Shown piece after piece: positions 60,698 to 64,000 of a stretch of DNA of 64,000 nucleotides. A program made the translations under genes and the position numbers. The notes below the pieces were generated by a model. That model did not search any database. It had not been told where the DNA came from and saw only the letters and a program-made list of their open reading frames with translations. The DNA comes from Caulobacter sp. Root343. GTDB lineage: Bacteria; Pseudomonadota; Alphaproteobacteria; Caulobacterales; Caulobacteraceae. The stretch covers positions 1,206,574-1,270,573 of the forward strand of contig NZ_LMDF01000007.1 of the NCBI RefSeq assembly GCF_001425745.1. Direction: 5' to 3'. Each line of letters opens with the position of its first letter. The stretch's first letter is position 1.

Positions 60698-62353
60698 ATG
60701 GCAGGCACAACCTTCGACACCCGACGCGCCCAGATGTTTCCCCGGCTGGAACCGGCCGAGATCGACCGCCTGCGCCGTTTCGGCCAGGTGATCCACGCCG
60801 AGGCCGGCGCGGCCCTGGCCACCTCCGGCGTTCCCTCGCCCGGCCTGTTCGTGACTCTGGCCGGGCGGGTGGCGATCAGCCGCCGCGACGCCCACAACGA
60901 CAGCCAGCCGATCGTCGAGCACGCCGCCGGCCAGTTCATCGGCGAGATCGCCCAGCTGTCGGGCCGCCCCTCCCTGGTCGACGTCACCGCCATCAGCGAC
61001 GTCGAGGCCCTGCTGATCGCCCCCGAACGGCTGCGCGCCGTGCTGGTCGCCGAGGCGGAACTGGGCGAGCGGATCATGCGCGCCCTGATCCTGCGTCGGG
61101 TCAGCCTGATCGAGACCGGGGCCGGCGGCCCGATCATCGTCGGCCGCGCCGCCGATTCCGAGGTCATCCGCCTGTCCGGCTTCCTGGCCCGCAACGGCCA
61201 TCCCTATCAGCACCTGGATCCCGACGCGGTCGAGTGCGCCAAGGTGCTGATCCAGCGCTTCGAGGTCGACGACAGCGAGCTGCCGATCGTCCTGTGCCCC
61301 GACGGAACCCTGCTGCGCCAGCCGACCAACTATCAGCTGGGCCGCTGCATCGGCCTGGTGGGCCCGATCGACTCGGACCGCCTCTATGACGTGGCCGTGG
61401 TCGGGGCCGGGCCCGCGGGCCTGGCCACCGCCGTCTACGCCGCGTCCGAGGGCCTGTCGGTGCTGGTGCTGGACACCCGCGCGTTCGGCGGCCAGGCCGG
61501 GGCCTCGGCGCGGATCGAGAACTATCTCGGCTTCCCCACGGGGATTTCGGGCATGGCCCTGATGGGCCGCGCCTACGGCCAGGCCCAGAAGTTCGGGGCC
61601 GAGCTGGCCATCCCCGACGAGGTCGCCTCGCTGGACTGCGAGGAAGGCTCGCACCGCTATCGCCTGAAGCTGGCCAGCGGCGAGAGCGCCCAGGCCAAGA
61701 CCGTGGTGATCGCCAGCGGCGCCCGCTATCGCCGGCTGGAGGTCGAGAACCTCGACCGCTTCGAGGGGGCCTGCGTCCACTACTGGGCCTCGCCGCTGGA
61801 GGCCAAGCTGTGCGCCGGCCAGGAGGTCGCGCTCGTCGGGGCCGGCAACTCGGCGGGCCAGGCGGCGGTCTATCTGGCCAGCCAGGTCAAGAAGGTCTGG
61901 ATGATCGTGCGCGGCGAGAGCCTGGCGGCGACCATGTCGCGCTACCTGATCGAACGGATCGAGAGCACGTCGAACATCGAGGTGGTGGTCAAGAGCGAGG
62001 TGATCGACCTCGAGGGCGACGCCCCTGATGGCAAGGGCGGCCAGCTGTCGGCCGTGCGCTGGCGCGGTCCGGGCGGGCTGGAGACCACCCAGGCGATCAG
62101 CCACCTCTTCCTGTTCATCGGCGCCGCGCCCAACACAGCCTGGCTGGCCCACTGCCGGGTCGAGCTGGACAACCACGGCTTCGTGCGCACCGGGGCCGAT
62201 CTGGCCCCGGGCCATCCGCTGCTGCAGACCAGCCGCAAGGGCGTGTTCGCGATCGGCGACGCCCGCGCCGGCTCGGTCAAGCGGGTGGCCGCCGCCGTCG
62301 GCGAAGGCGCCCAGGCCGTCGCCGCCATCCACGCCTATCTGGCCGACGCGTAA
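60698..62353 (+). CDS. cyclic-nucleotide-domain / thioredoxin-reductase-like fusion flavoprotein
   Basis: 551 residues. Residues about 1-130 are a cNMP-binding-type domain (PGLFVTLAGRVAISRRDAHN, GQFIGEIAQLSGRPSLVDVT). From about 230 there is an FAD-binding Rossmann motif (YDVAVVGAGPAGLATAVYAA), and near 377 an NAD(P)-binding motif (VALVGAGNSAGQAAVYLASQ). It ends with the FAD-contact GVFAIGDARAGSVKRVAAAV. The redox CxxC of thioredoxin reductase is missing: the equivalent region near residue 360 reads CVHYWASPLE. It is divergent from fdhD and ten bases before the UBP gene. Confidence 0.88.
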   Translation: MAGTTFDTRRAQMFPRLEPAEIDRLRRFGQVIHAEAGAALATSGVPSPGLFVTLAGRVAISRRDAHNDSQPIVEHAAGQFIGEIAQLSGRPSLVDVTAISDVEALLIAPERLRAVLVAEAELGERIMRALILRRVSLIETGAGGPIIVGRAADSEVIRLSGFLARNGHPYQHLDPDAVECAKVLIQRFEVDDSELPIVLCPDGTLLRQPTNYQLGRCIGLVGPIDSDRLYDVAVVGAGPAGLATAVYAASEGLSVLVLDTRAFGGQAGASARIENYLGFPTGISGMALMGRAYGQAQKFGAELAIPDEVASLDCEEGSHRYRLKLASGESAQAKTVVIASGARYRRLEVENLDRFEGACVHYWASPLEAKLCAGQEVALVGAGNSAGQAAVYLASQVKKVWMIVRGESLAATMSRYLIERIESTSNIEVVVKSEVIDLEGDAPDGKGGQLSAVRWRGPGGLETTQAISHLFLFIGAAPNTAWLAHCRVELDNHGFVRTGADLAPGHPLLQTSRKGVFAIGDARAGSVKRVAAAVGEGAQAVAAIHAYLADA

Positions 62354-62362
62354 GGATCTCCG

Positions 62363-62668
62363 ATGAGCTGCATGCACGGCGACGCCATCCGCCTGGTCAC
62401 GCCCAGCGCCAAGGGCTGCGAGGAGTGCCTGAAGACCGGCGGCTGGTGGGTCCACCTGCGCCTGTGCCGCACCTGCGGCCACGTCGGCTGCTGCGACGAC
62501 AGCCCCTCCAAGCACGCCACGGCCCACTTCCGCGCCACCAAGCACCCGATCATCGAAGGCTACGACCCGCCCGAGGGCTGGGGCTGGTGCTTCATCGACG
62601 AGGAGTTCGTCGAGCTGCCGGACCAGACGGCGCAGGTCGGGCCGATCCCGAGATTCGTCGAAGGCTAA
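62363..62668 (+). CDS. small UBP-type zinc-finger protein
   Basis: 101 residues. Cys3, His5, Cys19, Cys22, Cys35, Cys38, Cys43 and His51/His55/His61 lie in the order of the eukaryotic zinc-finger ubiquitin-binding (UBP/BUZ) domain (CEECLKTGGWWVHLRLCRTC, GHVGCCDDSPSKHATAHF). Bacteria lack ubiquitin, and the role of this domain there is not known. The close pairing with the flavoprotein upstream is a recurring arrangement and suggests a joint function. Confidence 0.88.
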   Translation: MSCMHGDAIRLVTPSAKGCEECLKTGGWWVHLRLCRTCGHVGCCDDSPSKHATAHFRATKHPIIEGYDPPEGWGWCFIDEEFVELPDQTAQVGPIPRFVEG

Positions 62669-62714
62669 GGCGCGGAGCGGGGGATACAGGCCGCCAATTC
62701 CCGTAGTCACTCCC

Positions 62715-63046
62715 AAAATCCCTCTCTCTGAGAGAGAGGGAGGGGCCCACGCGAAGCGTGGGAGGGTGAGTGGTTACACCCTCACAGGACAGAGCACCCC
62801 GCCTCCCGACCTCCCCGGCGAAAGCCGGGGCCCAGCTCGAACCCACGGGGCGTCACGCGGATGGCGCGGTGCGAGGGCGCGTCAGCCCCAGCCTCTCCGG
62901 ATGGATCTGGGCCCCGGCCTTCGCCGGGGAGGTCGGCGTTTTGGAGAGCGAACCCATTGTCTCGGATTTCCCGGCCAGCGGTGAAACCACTCACCCTCCT
63001 ACCGCTTCGCGGCGGGCCCCTCCCTCTCTCTGAGAGAGAGGGTTTT
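62715..63046. repeat. nested composite inverted repeat
   Basis: Outer arms at 62715-62774 and 62985-63046 are imperfect reverse complements; each holds a CCCTCTCTCTGAGAGAGAGG palindrome and a GTGAGTGGTT (or AACCACTCAC) end. Inner arms at 62808-62835 and 62907-62934 match at 27 of 28 bases when reverse-complemented (start GACCTCCCCGGCGAA). It fills most of the 441-base gap between the UBP and cupin genes. It looks like two mobile palindromic repeats, one inserted inside the other. Confidence 0.8.
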
Positions 63047-63109
63047 CGCGGGCGATCGGCGAGCGCCTGGGGAACTTCCAAGAACCTCCAAGAACTCCGC
63101 CGGATCCGA

Positions 63110-63625
63110 TCACTTCGCGCCGGGCAATTTGATTCCCAGCAGGATCAGCCGGTCGCCGGTAATCCCGAACCAGTGCGGTACGCCCGCGGGGATCAGGATG
63201 ACGTCGCCCGGGCCGAGCGGCCGTGTCGCGCCGCCCTCGATCCGACTTCCCTCGACCAAGCTGGCATTCTTGGCGTTTGAATCGGCCATGACGCCGCCGG
63301 AAATGAGCGTGCCCGCCCCTTCCAACACGATTGCGTATTCCGCTTCGGCGGGGTGAACGGCGGGGCGGCCCGGCTTCTTCCATATTTCGATCGCCGCCAC
63401 GGTCGCGCCGTCGCGGACCAAGGGGCGCCACATGAACCCCTGATCGGGCTTCATCTCGGCGAGCATCTGCCGTAGCTGAGCTTGGACATCCGCGCCGCTC
63501 GCGAAACCGGACCGGTCGGCCGCCTGAGCGGGGCTCGTCTGCGCGGAAGCGGGGGCGACGCCTGACGCGACGGCGAGGAGGAGTAACGTCGCACAGATCG
63601 CGAAGGCTCTAGCCATTGTCTTCAC
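63110..63625 (-). CDS. secreted cupin-domain protein
   Basis: About 171 residues, GTG start at 63625 with AGGAGAG well spaced (an ATG three codons later is an alternative). Signal peptide ends at APASAQ. The cupin motif runs KKPGRPAVHPAEAEYAIVLE and PLGPGDVILIPAGVPHWFGI, giving a His/Glu/His-type metal site. Substrate unknown. The repeat element lies immediately downstream. Confidence 0.82.
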   Translation of the reverse strand: MKTMARAFAICATLLLLAVASGVAPASAQTSPAQAADRSGFASGADVQAQLRQMLAEMKPDQGFMWRPLVRDGATVAAIEIWKKPGRPAVHPAEAEYAIVLEGAGTLISGGVMADSNAKNASLVEGSRIEGGATRPLGPGDVILIPAGVPHWFGITGDRLILLGIKLPGAK

Positions 63626-63755
63626 CGCAGCTCTCCTGGGTCGTGAACCGTAAACGCGAATGATCGCTCCCTCCGCCCGAGACTTGGGAAGGCCGGCGCG
63701 GAGTCATGCGGCAACGTGCCAGCGAAACCACCGATGGACGAGGCTCAAAAAGCAA

Positions 63756-63783
63756 AAGGCCCCGGAGTTTCCTCCGGGGCCTT
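63756..63783 (-). terminator. rho-independent terminator downstream of tuf
   Basis: AAGGCCCCGGAG (63756-63767) and CTCCGGGGCCTT (63772-63783) form a perfect 12-base stem with loop TTTC. On the minus strand a TTGCTTTTT tail follows. Confidence 0.88.
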
Positions 63784-63815
63784 CGCATTGTCAGCCGAAG
63801 CTAGATCGTCGAGGA

Positions 63816-63833
63816 TTACTCGACGATTTTCGC
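63816..63833 (-). pseudogene. remnant of a second EF-Tu C-terminus (codons AKIVE-stop)
   Basis: Read on the minus strand, 63833-63816 gives GCG AAA ATC GTC GAG TAA, the last five residues and stop of EF-Tu, with synonymous third-base differences from the intact tuf tail (GTT GAA TAA at 63892-63884). It is 50 bases downstream of the real stop. Confidence 0.6.
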
Positions 63834-63836
63834 CCG

Positions 63837-63858
63837 TCAGAAGCGCATGCGCTTCTGA
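63837..63858. repeat. perfect 22-bp palindrome between tuf and its tail remnant
   Basis: The core GAAGCGCATGCGCTTC extends symmetrically to 22 bases (63837-63858). It lies between the true tuf stop and the duplicated tail. Confidence 0.8.
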
Positions 63859-63883
63859 CCGCTAAGCATGGTCGTGAAAATCG

Positions 63884-64000
63884 TTATTCAACGATTTTCG
63901 CGACGACGCCGGCGCCGACGGTGCGGCCGCCTTCACGGATGGCGAAGCGCAGCTTCTCTTCCATGGCGATCGGGGTGATCAGCTCGACGTCCAGCTCGGC
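63884..64000 (-). CDS. tuf: elongation factor Tu, C-terminal 38 residues (rest outside window)
   Basis: The minus-strand frame reads [20 protein letters not shown], then [18 protein letters not shown] and TAA, the conserved end of EF-Tu domain 3. It should be the last gene of the str operon. In many bacteria rpsJ follows tuf directly; here about 8.9 kb separate them. Confidence 0.95.

Noticed and set aside
62715..63046. CRISPR array or insertion sequence
   Set aside because: There are no regularly spaced direct repeats with unique spacers, and no transposase frame between the arms.

Overview
The window is high-GC DNA with dense gene packing. The gene set (several TonB-dependent receptors, the alphaproteobacterial S10-spc-alpha ribosomal block, 5-dehydro-4-deoxyglucarate dehydratase, MFS uptake of aldarates, DUF6624 and DUF6894 proteins) and the intergenic palindromes point to a Caulobacter-type alphaproteobacterium. 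The species is inferred from protein character only; no search was run.

Positions 1-19,400 look like a polyuronate/aldarate utilisation locus. It holds the end of one TonB-dependent receptor and two complete ones (4580, 16571), two Tat-exported proteins with alpha-toroid-like sequence, a secreted parallel beta-helix protein, an exported carboxylesterase, a GudP/ExuT-type MFS transporter, KdgD and a LysR regulator. Two sites of the form TGGNCATACCA upstream of the receptor at 4580 resemble operators of the GntR/FadR hexuronate repressors (UxuR/ExuR). No such repressor is encoded here, so it would act from elsewhere.

Positions 19,570-26,727 form a second accessory unit: TonB-dependent receptor, TetR regulator, MFS transporter, class II aldolase, PfkB kinase and a glutamate-1-semialdehyde-aminomutase-like class III aminotransferase. 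The same 6-4-6 inverted repeat (GATAGT-N4-ACTATC type) lies before the receptor and in the kinase/aminotransferase divergent promoter. This ties the unit into one probable TetR regulon for an unidentified, possibly amino-substituted, carbohydrate. It is the best candidate for an undescribed pathway.

Positions 26,784-40,368 carry housekeeping and assorted genes: rarA, a GT87-type membrane protein, a lipoprotein HtrA protease, a tightly coupled VOC-YjbR-ArsR-AHSA1-MFS operon, an AraC regulator, a methyltransferase gene interrupted by an amber codon, an NPP-type phosphodiesterase, an ABC exporter pair and two exported DUF6624-type proteins.

Positions 40,381-55,270 (minus strand) are the S10-spc-alpha block, rpsJ through rplQ including secY, adk and rpoA. 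A sigma-70-like promoter and an attenuator-like hairpin precede rpsJ. Terminator-like hairpins sit inside the block, and two copies of one palindromic repeat flank secY.

Positions 55,400-64,000 separate rpsJ from tuf. They hold an outer-membrane beta-barrel gene, a GIN-domain (DUF2807-like) protein, a YdeP-type molybdopterin oxidoreductase with FdhD, a cyclic-nucleotide-domain/thioredoxin-reductase-like fusion with a UBP zinc-finger partner, a large nested inverted repeat, a secreted cupin, and the 3' end of tuf. Just downstream of tuf is a remnant of a second EF-Tu tail.
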